From Curvivirga aplysinae (lineage in GTDB: Bacteria > Pseudomonadota > Alphaproteobacteria > UBA8366 > Aestuariispiraceae): DNA of 38,547 bases. The notes beneath the pieces are model-generated. The model did no database searches and was not told the DNA's origin. It saw only the letters and a list, made by a program, of their open reading frames with translations. The position numbers were made by a program, and so were the translations under genes. The stretch lies in the NCBI RefSeq assembly GCF_009711445.1, contig NZ_SMMC01000215.1:1-38547 (forward strand), in the 5' to 3' direction. Positions 8,379 through 16,508 of this stretch are shown one piece after another; within the stretch, counting starts at the first letter, position 1; each line of letters opens with the position of its first letter.

Positions 8379-9305
8379 CTAAAGCTTCTCACATTCTGGT
8401 GAAATACGCGGACCATGCAGCCAACTGGTCCAAGCACGTCTTGGATGGATCAAAAATCTATAGCCCGTTATATCACTAAGTGACTTAATCTGTATATCTA
8501 CCCCCTCCTTATCTTCATCTGAAGCGATATTAAAGTCACGGCTGTCAATTTGTGCGCCCAACTTCAAGTCGTCTGAAACTTCGCTATCAAGGACTATCAT
8601 CTCAATTGAGGCAATATCAGCATATCCAAACTGACTATGCCCAAATTTACCCGCAATCATTGGGATATTTTTCACAGCACATTCTGTACCGTTATTATCA
8701 GTGGTTATGTATACGCCTTCTGCCTTTAACCCTTGTAATTTATTCAATGCACCGATGGAAGGTTTGGAAAAATAAAGAACACCATATGCGCCAGCGGGGA
8801 TTTCTGAGGCCTTTGATTTTAAATTCATATTTTTTGTTAAAGCTGGTGCTGAATGATCCTCAAATCCTTTTAACAAATTATATGAGGAATAAGGCGAAGG
8901 CAGGTTCATCGCATAGATCAATGGGGTCAATCCAATTAGACAAAAAATGGCGAAGGTAGCGATGATGCCGATAGGAAGTTGACCTGATTTCTGATTTTTT
9001 TCAGCTGTTCGTTGACATAAAAAATAAACCAGCAAGATGATACCTGCTGGAATCAGGATTATCATCATCCACCAACCCGTTCGACCAGTATCATGTAGGC
9101 GTCGACCAGTCATGGATAGGAAGGGAAGTAGGCTTATAGCACCATATCCAGCTTCCAACCACGCAAAGCCAGCGACATTTATATCCAACAAAATTAATAC
9201 AAATGATACAGCAGCATTAACGAGAAAAAATCGCCAATAAAGAACACGGGATACGCATCCATCAAATTGCAAACAAGTTTTCCACGCATAAATAAATTCT
9301 TGCAT
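8379..9305 (-). CDS. DUF805 membrane protein with an extra C-terminal domain
   Basis: The N-terminal ~120 residues form a DUF805 domain: an amphipathic start, the SRVLYWRFFLVN motif, several hydrophobic helices and RRLHDTGRTGWWMM. A further hydrophobic segment (IGIIATFAIFCLIGLTPLI, about 113-131) leads into ~180 soluble residues that I do not recognise, containing ECAVKNIPM and the unusual ending IHPRRAWTSWLHGP. DUF805 proteins are usually near 120 residues, so this is a fusion of total length 308. Function unknown; a membrane anchor for a second domain is likely. AGGAG lies 7-8 bases before the ATG. It is divergent from a membrane AraC regulator, with tandem repeats between the two. Confidence 0.75.
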   Translation of the reverse strand: MQEFIYAWKTCLQFDGCVSRVLYWRFFLVNAAVSFVLILLDINVAGFAWLEAGYGAISLLPFLSMTGRRLHDTGRTGWWMMIILIPAGIILLVYFLCQRTAEKNQKSGQLPIGIIATFAIFCLIGLTPLIYAMNLPSPYSSYNLLKGFEDHSAPALTKNMNLKSKASEIPAGAYGVLYFSKPSIGALNKLQGLKAEGVYITTDNNGTECAVKNIPMIAGKFGHSQFGYADIASIEMIVLDSEVSDDLKLGAQIDSRDFNIASDEDKEGVDIQIKSLSDITGYRFLIHPRRAWTSWLHGPRISPECEKL

Positions 9306-9336
9306 TTTCTTACTCCTATCTCAGAATTTTCCCAAG

Positions 9337-9342
9337 ATTAGA
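9337..9342 (-). promoter_or_regulatory. Predicted -10 box for the DUF805 gene
   Basis: On the minus strand this reads TCTAAT, five of six matches to TATAAT. No good -35 is found 17 bp upstream; that position falls on the edge of the tandem repeats at 9361-9406. The promoter may therefore be controlled by whatever binds the repeats. Confidence 0.35.
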
Positions 9343-9360
9343 AGTAGTTGCAGGAATTGG

Positions 9361-9406
9361 CGTCCTAGATCACGATTTAGGACGTCCTAAATATTGATTT
9401 AGAACG
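9361..9406. promoter_or_regulatory. Two tandem 22-bp repeats, each a dyad; likely AraC-family binding sites
   Basis: Unit 1 starts at 9361 with CGTCCTA and ends with TAGGACG at 9378-9384. Unit 2 starts at 9383 with CGTCCTAAA and ends with TTTAGAACG at 9398-9406. The units repeat with a 22-bp period, two helical turns, and each is itself an inverted repeat. A TATAAC -10 candidate at 9433-9438 lies downstream with no recognisable -35, which suits an activator-dependent promoter for the AraC gene. The repeats also overlap the -35 position of the divergent DUF805 gene. Confidence 0.6.
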
Positions 9407-9451
9407 AGAAGCGGATAAGATCGATCCAACTTTATAACATTGGAATTTATT

Positions 9452-10480
9452 ATGTTGGCCATACCTGTGCCATTCGTGGCTTCTATTTTATACATTATGT
9501 TAGCTGTTATTGTCTTAATCTTAAGACCAGATCAAAAACGTATGGCTATTGGGTTTTTATGCCTTTGTGCAATGATGACAACAATTGTGGGTATAAGATG
9601 GAGCTTTGACAGTTATATTCTACAATTCATCCAACCTGTACTTGCAGCCAGTATACCGATTTCGGCATGGTACTATTTCTCTCAAGCAGAGAAAGAAAAA
9701 ACACTCTCTAAATTACATTTTTTACCATTAGTCATCATTGCTTTTGCTTCAGTCACAAGCCTCTATTGGCTACCACCATTTGATTTTGCTTTATCATTTT
9801 TGTATCTAGGCTATGGCAGTGCTCTAATTTATTCGTCATTACGAACAAAGCATATCCCTGAAAATGTGCGTTTAACGGATTTGGGCTGGGCGAAAAACTC
9901 AAAAAGAATCGCTGGATTTATGCTGATTTTTTCTGCGGGAATCGATTTAGCAATCGCGATAGATTTCTCAATAAACAGTGGCAAATCTGTTCCATACATT
10001 CTTTCAATAGGACATATCATTCTTCTGCCGTGCCTCGCTTTAAATGTGATCTTAATTTGTCATGCGACACAAAGACCACGTGACAAAAAGCAAAACCTAG
10101 AAATATCGCCTGACAAAGACGAAATATCTGACAAAGAAATACAGGAAGTTATTTCAAAATTTATTAGCTTGATGGAAGATAAAAAGGTTTATCTCGATCC
10201 AGATCTAACTTTAGGCCGTTTATCCAGAAAACTCGGCATCCCCACACGTGATTTATCAAATGCAATCAACCAATTTTATGGGCAGAATATTTCCAAAGTT
10301 GTTAATGAATATCGTATTAAAGATGCAATGAATCTTCTAACATCAGCCGATCAATCTGTGACTTCAATTTTTCTTCAAGTTGGCTTTAATACCAAGTCAA
10401 ATTTTAACAGGGAATTTCAAAGAATTACCGGATCTACCCCAAGCGATTTCAGACAGAATCAAACAAACCCAGCTAGTTGA
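9452..10480 (+). CDS. AraC-family regulator with N-terminal transmembrane sensor region
   Basis: This 342-residue protein has about seven hydrophobic segments in residues 1-205 and an AraC-type double helix-turn-helix in the last ~100 (LTLGRLSRKLGIPTRDLSNA, then SIFLQVGFNTKSNFNREFQR and the ending ITGSTPSDFRQNQ). It should be an inner-membrane-anchored transcription factor whose signal is unknown. A TTG at 9440 is in frame, but the ATG at 9452 has TGGAA 6 bases upstream and starts directly at the first membrane helix. Tandem 22-bp repeats upstream suggest autoregulation and control of the divergent DUF805 gene (inference). Its 3' end overlaps the convergent NRDE gene by 22 bp. Confidence 0.85.
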   Translation: MLAIPVPFVASILYIMLAVIVLILRPDQKRMAIGFLCLCAMMTTIVGIRWSFDSYILQFIQPVLAASIPISAWYYFSQAEKEKTLSKLHFLPLVIIAFASVTSLYWLPPFDFALSFLYLGYGSALIYSSLRTKHIPENVRLTDLGWAKNSKRIAGFMLIFSAGIDLAIAIDFSINSGKSVPYILSIGHIILLPCLALNVILICHATQRPRDKKQNLEISPDKDEISDKEIQEVISKFISLMEDKKVYLDPDLTLGRLSRKLGIPTRDLSNAINQFYGQNISKVVNEYRIKDAMNLLTSADQSVTSIFLQVGFNTKSNFNREFQRITGSTPSDFRQNQTNPAS

Positions 10481-11217
10481 GGGGCGTTATCATAACTAAA
10501 GTCGAGTGCACATGTTTCATCGATAACAGTCCCAACTTCATTGAAACAGGCTTCTGGCCAATAGCGCATCGCGGTTAAACTTGGTGCAATACGAATTTGG
10601 GTTATACTTTTTGTATGCGCATTTCCACGACGCATCAAAATAGATCGTCCCGGATCATTTGCATCTTGAGAGAGATGTAAGGAGGACATTACGACTGCGG
10701 GCATATGTGGGTAGCCAAGATATTCGTCCTGATAAGCTTTAAATAGAGCAGAGCGATATTCAATAATTTCAGCTAACCGCTCACCAGAAGATGTTAGGAA
10801 GAATCCCTCACCCAAAGAAATCTGCTTTGAGAATACGTCCTCTCCATTCCATGTAAAGTGGAATAGCTGACCATCTTTATAAACCACAAGATCAAACGGG
10901 TTAAAGTCGCCATATTCAAGTGACTCGAAATAACTAGCGACATCTTGCAACGTTTTTTTCTTTAAAATTTCCGGTAATAAAATACCCCGGGATTTTGCCA
11001 CATCTGCACGATGACGACCTTGATAATGGTTAAGTAATCCTGCAGCCATCCCATCTTCATTCATACCAATCCAAGTCCCATTTGAGACCAGATCAACCGG
11101 ATAGCATAAACTGTGATCAACTTGTAATCGATTAGCCTCATCACGAAAGCGGCCTTCGTCACGATTCATGGTTAAGACAGCCCCATTCAGGGTTGGTAAG
11201 ATGGTCAAAGTACACAT
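10459..11217 (-). CDS. NRDE-family (TANGO2-like) protein
   Basis: A 252-residue protein with the N-terminal MCTLTIL start, the family-defining NRDE motif at residues 18-21 (TMNRDEGRFR) and the following GTWIGMNEDGMAAGLLNH. The family includes eukaryotic TANGO2 and resembles Ntn-type hydrolases with Cys2 in the nucleophile position; its physiological role is not settled. The start follows the stop of the upstream DinB-like gene by one base (TAATATG), implying translational coupling. The C-terminal end overlaps the convergent AraC gene. Confidence 0.85.
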   Translation of the reverse strand: MCTLTILPTLNGAVLTMNRDEGRFRDEANRLQVDHSLCYPVDLVSNGTWIGMNEDGMAAGLLNHYQGRHRADVAKSRGILLPEILKKKTLQDVASYFESLEYGDFNPFDLVVYKDGQLFHFTWNGEDVFSKQISLGEGFFLTSSGERLAEIIEYRSALFKAYQDEYLGYPHMPAVVMSSLHLSQDANDPGRSILMRRGNAHTKSITQIRIAPSLTAMRYWPEACFNEVGTVIDETCALDFSYDNAPQLAGFV

Positions 11218-11218
11218 A

Positions 11219-11719
11219 TTAACTAGCAGCTCTTAAGAATGTTGCAGTTGCAGGCGCAAGGACAATAGAGGCTGGTAACGTAACATTCCGGGTCTTAGCA
11301 AGCAAACTAATGTATGCTGTATGATGAATTGTATGGTTGATAAGGTATAGTATTTCTCGAGATATATTCGACTTAAAACTACTAGTTTGGCACGCTGAAA
11401 CATCAACCTCCGAAATCACTTCAAGATCTTGCTCTCTAAAAGGAATCTGTTGGATATTGATGTAAAGCCCCTCTAGCATCTCACGGGCTGACGCAACATT
11501 TTCTTCGCAACTATGGCCACGACGACGGAGGTTATAATCAAGAACACCACTTTCAACAGCAAGTATAAAAGCTTGAAGATGATCTGCGATATGACGAATA
11601 TGTCTTCCAATACCAACTTCTACATATAGTTCTTGTTGATGATCCTGCTCTAACCCCTCCACAATTGAAATAATATCCAGAACTTGCTCCAGACATTTCA
11701 ATAATGCGTCTTTTTGCAT
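11219..11719 (-). CDS. DinB-like four-helix protein
   Basis: A 166-residue, mostly helical protein with the spaced histidines of the DinB/YfiT metal-binding superfamily: GRHIRHIADHLQAF (about 38-51) and INHTIHHTAYISLLA (about 131-145). Some members are metal-dependent thiol transferases, others are uncharacterised. It is the first gene of a two-gene operon with the NRDE protein. Upstream, CCTAAA and TTTAGG form a 6-bp dyad at 11733-11756 that might be an operator. Confidence 0.75.
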   Translation of the reverse strand: MQKDALLKCLEQVLDIISIVEGLEQDHQQELYVEVGIGRHIRHIADHLQAFILAVESGVLDYNLRRRGHSCEENVASAREMLEGLYINIQQIPFREQDLEVISEVDVSACQTSSFKSNISREILYLINHTIHHTAYISLLAKTRNVTLPASIVLAPATATFLRAAS

Positions 11720-11732
11720 AGATGTGTCTCCG

Positions 11733-11756
11733 CCTAAAAAGTAATATTTATTTAGG
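11733..11756. promoter_or_regulatory. Dyad upstream of the DinB-NRDE operon
   Basis: CCTAAA (11733-11738) and TTTAGG (11751-11756) are perfect inverted arms separated by 12 bp, 14 bases upstream of the DinB-like start codon. It is AT-rich and could be an operator; no regulator is identifiable. Confidence 0.3.
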
Positions 11757-11779
11757 AAGAGTATAGAGATGCTTCACTG

Positions 11780-11801
11780 GAAAAAGGCATAAACTCTGCC
11801 T
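11780..11801 (-). terminator. Possible terminator of ihfB-lapA
   Basis: On the minus strand AGGCA-N7-TGCCT is followed directly by TTTT. The stem has only five pairs, so it is weak, but it is placed correctly, about 25 bases after the lapA stop. Confidence 0.4.
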
Positions 11802-11824
11802 CAACTTATTGTGAGGAAAGCAAA

Positions 11825-12190
11825 TTAACTACTTGCGGACCATTTTGAATTTGTTGGGAGTTTTTCTGTATCAGAAGGAACAGGAAGAACAGCCTCACTG
11901 ATTTCAGTTTTTAATTCAGATCGTAAAGATTGAACTTCTTTATCTAAGGCGTTGGCTTTTTTACGCGTATCACGCGCTTCTTTGCGTTTATTCTGCCCGG
12001 CAACCCAACTTGCAAAACCGCCAGCTAAAAACCCTATTAACATCATTATAAAGCCGAATAACACCAACGGCATTTCAATAGAAAACGGAAACGGCCAAAG
12101 CGTCAGTTCTGTCGCTCCGCGATTCGAAACCGCGAAGGATATTGCGATCAAAACCAATGGAAACAATAGAATCCAATTGATGATACGCAT
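11825..12190 (-). CDS. LapA-domain (lipopolysaccharide assembly protein A-like) membrane protein
   Basis: A 121-residue protein with two transmembrane helices, WILLFPLVLIAISFAVSN (about 5-22) and MPLVLFGFIMMLIGFLAGGF (about 40-59), joined by the LTLWPFPF loop, then a charged coiled-coil tail (RKEARDTRKKANALDKEVQS). This is the LapA (PF06305, DUF1049) layout; E. coli LapA acts with LapB in LPS regulation. AAGGA lies 9 bases before the ATG. It follows ihfB, a common alphaproteobacterial arrangement, with a hairpin between them that may lower its expression. Confidence 0.85.
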   Translation of the reverse strand: MRIINWILLFPLVLIAISFAVSNRGATELTLWPFPFSIEMPLVLFGFIMMLIGFLAGGFASWVAGQNKRKEARDTRKKANALDKEVQSLRSELKTEISEAVLPVPSDTEKLPTNSKWSASS

Positions 12191-12228
12191 ATACAGACAT
12201 CCTTATGAAATATATTGAAAAACTAGGA

Positions 12229-12255
12229 AAGCTTCTTCCCCGACGAAAGAAGCTT
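12229..12255 (-). terminator. Hairpin between ihfB and lapA
   Basis: AAGCTTCTT (12229-12237) and AAGAAGCTT (12247-12255) are perfect 9-bp inverted arms around a 9-base loop. On the minus strand a run of five T follows 6 bases after the stem, so it may be a partial terminator or an RNA stability element. Confidence 0.45.
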
Positions 12256-12287
12256 ATCACAGGATATAGAACAGGAAAATCTTTAAG

Positions 12288-12575
12288 TTATTCTTCATCG
12301 CCATTTAGGCGTTCACGTAACAGCTTACCTGTCTTAAAGAATGGAACCGCTTTTGCGTCAACGCTTACAGATTCGCCTGTACGTGGATTACGACCAACAC
12401 GTGCTTCGCGATGTTTTACGGAAAAAGCACCAAATCCGCGTAACTCAACACGGTCGCCCTGACATAAGGCATCGGTAATTTCATCAAAGATGGTGGTTAC
12501 AATGCGCTCAACATCGCGATGATACAAATGCGGATTTTGTTGAGCAATACGAGCGATCAATTCTGAACGTGTCAT
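12288..12575 (-). CDS. ihfB: Integration host factor subunit beta
   Basis: This 95-residue HU/IHF-family DNA-bending protein reads [17 protein letters not shown] at the start, has [20 protein letters not shown], and carries the DNA-intercalating arm [12 protein letters not shown] with Pro in the expected place, followed by [16 protein letters not shown]. With the alpha subunit it forms IHF, which shapes DNA in transcription, recombination and replication. In many alphaproteobacteria ihfB directly follows rpsA; here a B12 operon and a tail-collar gene lie in between. Confidence 0.93.
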   Translation of the reverse strand: MTRSELIARIAQQNPHLYHRDVERIVTTIFDEITDALCQGDRVELRGFGAFSVKHREARVGRNPRTGESVSVDAKAVPFFKTGKLLRERLNGDEE

Positions 12576-12904
12576 GTCGGGCTCCAGTTGTATAATCCCA
12601 TGTCAAAGGTGCATTGAGTGCAACGAATAATTTGCCTTCGACCCTGCTTCAAACGATTTTTTAATTATGCCTTTAGCTCTATGGCACTGAAAAATCATCA
12701 TAACTTTTAAAAGCTTAGCCAAAACAACCGCTTCAGGTCAAGTAGAGTCTGCGTAATTTCATGAAATATATCAGATTCCACGTATAAAACCGCAAGAAAT
12801 CGAACGAATATGTTAATTCGCGCATGAGTGTTACTTCACCTCTCAGTTTAGAATGCGAATAATTTTCTTCTTGAGCTCATTTTCAATTTTCTGTAAGTAA
12901 ACTC
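12576..12904. other. Intergenic region between ihfB and the riboswitch
   Basis: This stretch should hold the ihfB promoter on the minus strand and the promoter of the cobalamin-controlled transcript on the plus strand. No convincing open frame, tRNA or repeat is seen. I found no promoter with good matches in both boxes. Confidence 0.5.
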
Positions 12905-13092
12905 TACGGTTCTCAATGAAGAAGACTGAATTGAGATTAAAAGGGAATACGGTGCGGTGTATTCATCAGAAGCCAAAGCCGAAGCTGCCCTCGCAACTGT
13001 AAGCAGAAAGTGAACCCTATAAACCACTGATCTATTTGATTGGGAAGGATGGGTAAATGTCAGATCTGTCAGCCAGGAGACCTGCCGCATAT
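12905..13092 (+). ncRNA. Cobalamin riboswitch
   Basis: The conserved core is readable in order: AGGGAATACGGTG at 12942-12954, the block AGCCGAAGCTGCCCTCGCAA at 12977-12996, CCACTGAT at 13024-13031, TGGGAAGGATGGG at 13041-13053, and the B12 box AGCCAGGAGACCTGCC at 13071-13086. The 5' arm contains CTCAAT...ATTGAG. It precedes a B12-type ABC uptake operon and should shut it down when adenosylcobalamin is abundant. GACCT in the B12 box (13079-13083) is complementary to AGGTC of the ribosome binding site at 13125-13129, suggesting translational control. Outer boundaries are approximate. Confidence 0.9.
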
Positions 13093-13134
13093 ATATAACT
13101 TAATCCGGACGAGGTGTGCCGGGGAGGTCAATAA

Positions 13135-13275
13135 ATGCGTTTCCTGCTGTTACAGGCTAAGCATCAAAAACCCCATATATGTTTGGGAAATGATGTTAGC
13201 CTTGTTAAAAATTCCCATAAACTAAAGGGACTATCTGTGCGCGTCACATTGAAACCATATGTGGTGCTTCAATGA
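13135..13275 (+). CDS. 46-codon leader ORF coupled to the DUF1636 gene
   Basis: This small frame starts at ATG 13135 with an excellent ribosome binding site, GGGGAGG at 13121-13127, 7 bases upstream. It is the first start codon after the riboswitch. It runs for 46 codons and its TGA overlaps the DUF1636 start codon as ATGA. DUF1636 has no ribosome binding site of its own, so translation of this ORF probably feeds that gene. The peptide begins MRFLLLQAKHQ, is basic and has no recognised domain. It may be a translated leader rather than a functional protein. No homologue is known to me. Confidence 0.55.
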   Translation: MRFLLLQAKHQKPHICLGNDVSLVKNSHKLKGLSVRVTLKPYVVLQ

Positions 13276-13619
13276 TCATTTCCGTTTGCTCACATTGTAA
13301 ATCCAAAAAATCGGAAAATTTAAGTCAGGCCCAACTCGTTGAATGCCTAAAAGCAGGTTTGGATAATAATATCAAAATACAGCAAGTTAAATGCTTGGCT
13401 GCATGTGAACACGCAATTTCTGTTGGCATCACGGATACTGGAAAAGCGAGCTATCTATTCGGGCATATCTCTTCAAATGATGATGTTAGGGCTCTAATCG
13501 AGTTCACTATGCAATACAAAAATCGGCTGAATGGTTGGACAAATGCATCAGAACGTCCAAAGGCTCTATATAAAAAGACAATTGCTCGAATTCCTACCAG
13601 CCTGTTTGAACCGCAATAA
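13272..13619 (+). CDS. DUF1636 family putative metal-binding protein
   Basis: A 115-residue thioredoxin-fold-like small protein with four cysteines arranged as a ferredoxin-type metal or Fe-S site: VCSHCKSKK (Cys6, Cys9) and VKCLAACEHAISVGI (about 40-54). The AYLFG-like strand (ASYLFGHIS) also fits DUF1636. Function is not established; the family is found in cobalamin-related gene neighbourhoods, which agrees with the riboswitch upstream. Translation seems to depend on the overlapping leader ORF. The ABC ATPase gene follows 14 bases downstream. Confidence 0.78.
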   Translation: MIISVCSHCKSKKSENLSQAQLVECLKAGLDNNIKIQQVKCLAACEHAISVGITDTGKASYLFGHISSNDDVRALIEFTMQYKNRLNGWTNASERPKALYKKTIARIPTSLFEPQ

Positions 13620-13633
13620 AAAGATCATAAATC

Positions 13634-14455
13634 ATGAAACCGCAAATGACTTTACTTTCCTGTAGCAAGCTTGTTTTCAAAGATTCAAAAGATCAAATAC
13701 TTCTGGATCATGTCTCCTTAGAAGTTCAAGCAGGAGAAAAAGTTGCCATCGTCGGGCCTAATGGTGCAGGCAAGTCAATCTTGCAAAAACATTTATCCGG
13801 CCGATTAAATCCGGCTATGGGTGAAATAAAACTACATGATAAGTCCTTGTCCGCCATCCCACCTCTTAAGCGCGCGCAGTTAATGGCGGTCATGGCACAA
13901 TCTGAGCAAATCGAACCTCTACTATCTGTAGCAGAATATGTGTCTCTGGGTCGTATTCCTCATCAACATTCTTCAAAAGCTAAGGAAGACAACAAACAGA
14001 TTGATAGAGCGATTAAAATTTGCGGTCTAGAAAAGTTTAAAGATCAAACAATTCAAACATTATCTGGCGGGGAGCGACAACGTACGTCCCTAGCACGTGC
14101 AATTGCGCAATCACCTGAACTGTTGTTGTTAGATGAACCCACTAATCATCTTGATTTACGTGCTAGAGCAGACATCCTTAAATTGGTCAAAGGCTTACCT
14201 TCAACGGTTATTGCCGTCTTGCATGACTTGTCTCTTGTGCATGATTTTGCGGATCGTGTGATTGTCGTTCGACAAGGAAAAATTATATCTGATGGACCGC
14301 CCTCAGAAAGCTTATCCCCCGCCATTGTGCGGGATGTATTTGGAATGGAAACTCTTGATGTCCTCCATCCTGTTACCGGAAAGCCTCTCCGGGTTTATGA
14401 GGCTCCTCACCTAGAAACAAATATACAAACTGAAAAGGAATTTACATATGCGTAA
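13634..14455 (+). CDS. ABC transporter ATP-binding protein, BtuD/FecE-like
   Basis: A 273-residue ATPase of the iron-chelate/vitamin B12 importer class. Walker A is GPNGAGKS (41-48, followed by Ile instead of the usual Thr or Ser), the Q-loop is VMAQSEQ, the signature LSGGERQRTSLARAIAQSP, Walker B LLLLDEPTNHLD, and the H-loop VIAVLHDLSLVHDFAD. The ending SPAIVRDVFGMETLDVLHPV is typical of FecE/BtuD/HmuV proteins. The riboswitch makes cobalamin or another corrinoid the likely substrate, a heme or siderophore less so. The binding-protein gene overlaps its 3' end by 8 bases. Confidence 0.88.
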   Translation: MKPQMTLLSCSKLVFKDSKDQILLDHVSLEVQAGEKVAIVGPNGAGKSILQKHLSGRLNPAMGEIKLHDKSLSAIPPLKRAQLMAVMAQSEQIEPLLSVAEYVSLGRIPHQHSSKAKEDNKQIDRAIKICGLEKFKDQTIQTLSGGERQRTSLARAIAQSPELLLLDEPTNHLDLRARADILKLVKGLPSTVIAVLHDLSLVHDFADRVIVVRQGKIISDGPPSESLSPAIVRDVFGMETLDVLHPVTGKPLRVYEAPHLETNIQTEKEFTYA

Positions 14456-15416
14456 ATCTTTTGCTCTTTCTGCATTATTTGCAGCACCTCTGCTCATTGG
14501 TGCTCAAGTCGCTATGGCTGATACTGTTACAGTTGATAGTTGCGGCCGCGACGTAACCTTTAACACTTCACCAAGTAAAGTCATCGTTCATGACTTGAAT
14601 ATGAATGAGATGGCAATGGCTCTTAATCTACAAGACAAAATGGTTGGTGTAACAGGCGTAACTGGCTGGTACAAAACTGAAGGTCCCGCCCTTCTTGAAA
14701 AATTAGGTGGCGTTCCTGAACTTGCCCCTAAATACCCTTCATTGGAAAACTTATTGGCGGCTGAACCTGATTTGTTTATTGCAGGTTGGTATTATGGCAT
14801 GAAACCAGGTGGTGAAGTAACACCTGATATTCTGGAACAGCATGGCATTAAAACATTAGAACTCACAGAAAGCTGTGTTCACTTAGACAAAAACAAAAAA
14901 GCTGCATCTATGGATTTGTTATTTGATGACATGCTACGCCTTGGCAAAGTTTTTGACAAAGAACAAGAAGCTGACACTTTAGTTGATGGTTGGAAAAAAG
15001 AACTCTCAAGTATCAAAGAAGCTGTTGGGGAAAATGCTGGTACGCGTGTATTCCTATATGACAGCGGCGATGAAAAACCGTTTACCGCAGGTAAATACGC
15101 AATCCCGACAGCAATGATCGAAGCTGCAGGTGGTAAAAACATTTTAGACGATATGGACACTAGCTGGGGCCGTGCAAACTGGGAAACCGTTGCTTCCAGA
15201 AACCCAGAATTCCTAGTTTTGTTAGACTATAGCCAAGATGGTAGTGGTGCTGCTGGTTTGATGGACTTCTTAAAATCCCATCCAGTCATGAGTGAAACAG
15301 ATGCCGTTAAAAACGGACGTTTCGTGGCGCTTCGTTATGCTGAATTAACACCAGGACCTGCAAACATTGAAGCTATTCGCAAAATCGCTGCTGCGATGAA
15401 TCCTGAAAGCTTCTAA
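14448..15416 (+). CDS. Periplasmic substrate-binding protein of the B12-type ABC importer (BtuF-like)
   Basis: This 322-residue protein begins with a Sec signal peptide (basic MRKS, hydrophobic core, cleavage likely after AQVAMA near residue 25). It is a cluster-A binding protein of the PeriplasmicBP_2/BtuF type: RDVTFNTSPSKVIVHDLNMN, then LENLLAAEPDLFIAGW, a long linking helix, and a C-terminal lobe ending in GRFVALRYAELTPGPANIEA. No lipobox is seen, so it should be soluble in the periplasm. Corrinoid binding is inferred from the riboswitch. The start overlaps the ATPase gene, and the stop overlaps the permease start as TAATG. Confidence 0.87.
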   Translation: MRKSFALSALFAAPLLIGAQVAMADTVTVDSCGRDVTFNTSPSKVIVHDLNMNEMAMALNLQDKMVGVTGVTGWYKTEGPALLEKLGGVPELAPKYPSLENLLAAEPDLFIAGWYYGMKPGGEVTPDILEQHGIKTLELTESCVHLDKNKKAASMDLLFDDMLRLGKVFDKEQEADTLVDGWKKELSSIKEAVGENAGTRVFLYDSGDEKPFTAGKYAIPTAMIEAAGGKNILDDMDTSWGRANWETVASRNPEFLVLLDYSQDGSGAAGLMDFLKSHPVMSETDAVKNGRFVALRYAELTPGPANIEAIRKIAAAMNPESF

Positions 15417-16447
15417 TGGTTATTCGCAGATTTCCATTTGCATTGGTATGTGTTGCGGCCGGGCTCGTCCTGGCCGTCGCCATGCCATATGGGATTGCGA
15501 CTGGCAGCACAGCAATTACCTTTGAAACCGTTATTGCCGCTTTTTTAGGACCTGATCTCGCGACCTCATTCGGCTTAGAGCCAGCCAATAAACCAATGAC
15601 AAAGATCATTCTGGATTTAAGGCTACCTCGCATGATACTTGCAGCACTTGTTGGTGGTGGTCTCGCTGTTGTTGGTGGGCTTCTACAAACAGCCACACGG
15701 AACGACCTTGCAGATCCATTCCTATTCGGTCTTTCTTCTGGCGCTGCGGCTGGTGCCGTATTTGTTATTACGGTAACAGGCGATTTTCTGGGCATTTGGA
15801 CCCTTCCCATTGCTGCCTTCCTCGGTGGATTACTTTCAGCTTCTGTTGTGTTAATACTTGTCACCAGAACCATACATACCGGACCAGAACGATTGATCCT
15901 TGCTGGTCTTGCTGTTTCCTTTCTATTTACGGCGATTACAAACTATTTGGTCTTTGCAGGTGATCAACGTGCTGCCCATTCCGTAGTCTTTTGGTCTCTT
16001 GGCGGTCTAGGCCTTGCACGTTGGGAAACAATTGGCTTTGCCATAGCTAGTTTTAGTTTATTAATGTCTTTCTTTGCTTTTAGAAGACGCCCTTTGGACG
16101 CCCTACTTGCGGGCGATGATACAGCTCACAGTCTTGGGGCTGATCCTAAAGAAATACGGGTCGAAATCTTTGTCGTCTGCGCAATCAGCACTGGCCTGTT
16201 TGTGGCTCTTGTCGGCGTCATCGGCTTTGTTGGGCTTATGATCCCGCATCTCGCACGTGCCGTTGTCGGCCCACTTCACGGGGCAATGTTGATAGTTTGT
16301 GCTTTGTTTGGCGCTGCCTTAGTTGTGTTAAGCGATATCGTTAGTCGCCTACTTCTTGCCCCACAGGAATTGCCAATCGGTGTTGTCACCGCTGCATTAG
16401 GTGCAATCTTTGTCATATTTTTAGTGACGAAAAGGCGCGTTCATTAA
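15416..16447 (+). CDS. ABC transporter permease, FecCD/BtuC family
   Basis: A 343-residue, highly hydrophobic permease with about ten membrane helices. Family hallmarks are LRLPRMILAALVGGGLAVVG, LLQTATRNDLADPFLFGLSS, VFWSLGGLGLARWE, SLGADPKEIR (the ATPase-coupling region) and GFVGLMIPHLARAVVGP. It should form the homodimeric channel of the corrinoid importer with the ATPase and binding protein encoded just upstream. The start codon overlaps the previous stop. No TonB-dependent outer-membrane receptor gene is in the window, so the outer-membrane step must be encoded elsewhere. Confidence 0.9.
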   Translation: MVIRRFPFALVCVAAGLVLAVAMPYGIATGSTAITFETVIAAFLGPDLATSFGLEPANKPMTKIILDLRLPRMILAALVGGGLAVVGGLLQTATRNDLADPFLFGLSSGAAAGAVFVITVTGDFLGIWTLPIAAFLGGLLSASVVLILVTRTIHTGPERLILAGLAVSFLFTAITNYLVFAGDQRAAHSVVFWSLGGLGLARWETIGFAIASFSLLMSFFAFRRRPLDALLAGDDTAHSLGADPKEIRVEIFVVCAISTGLFVALVGVIGFVGLMIPHLARAVVGPLHGAMLIVCALFGAALVVLSDIVSRLLLAPQELPIGVVTAALGAIFVIFLVTKRRVH

Positions 16448-16508
16448 TAGCTAAACTTTATCAAATTAACTTCTGTTACATAAAATAATTGTATATCCAT
16501 ATTTTGGC

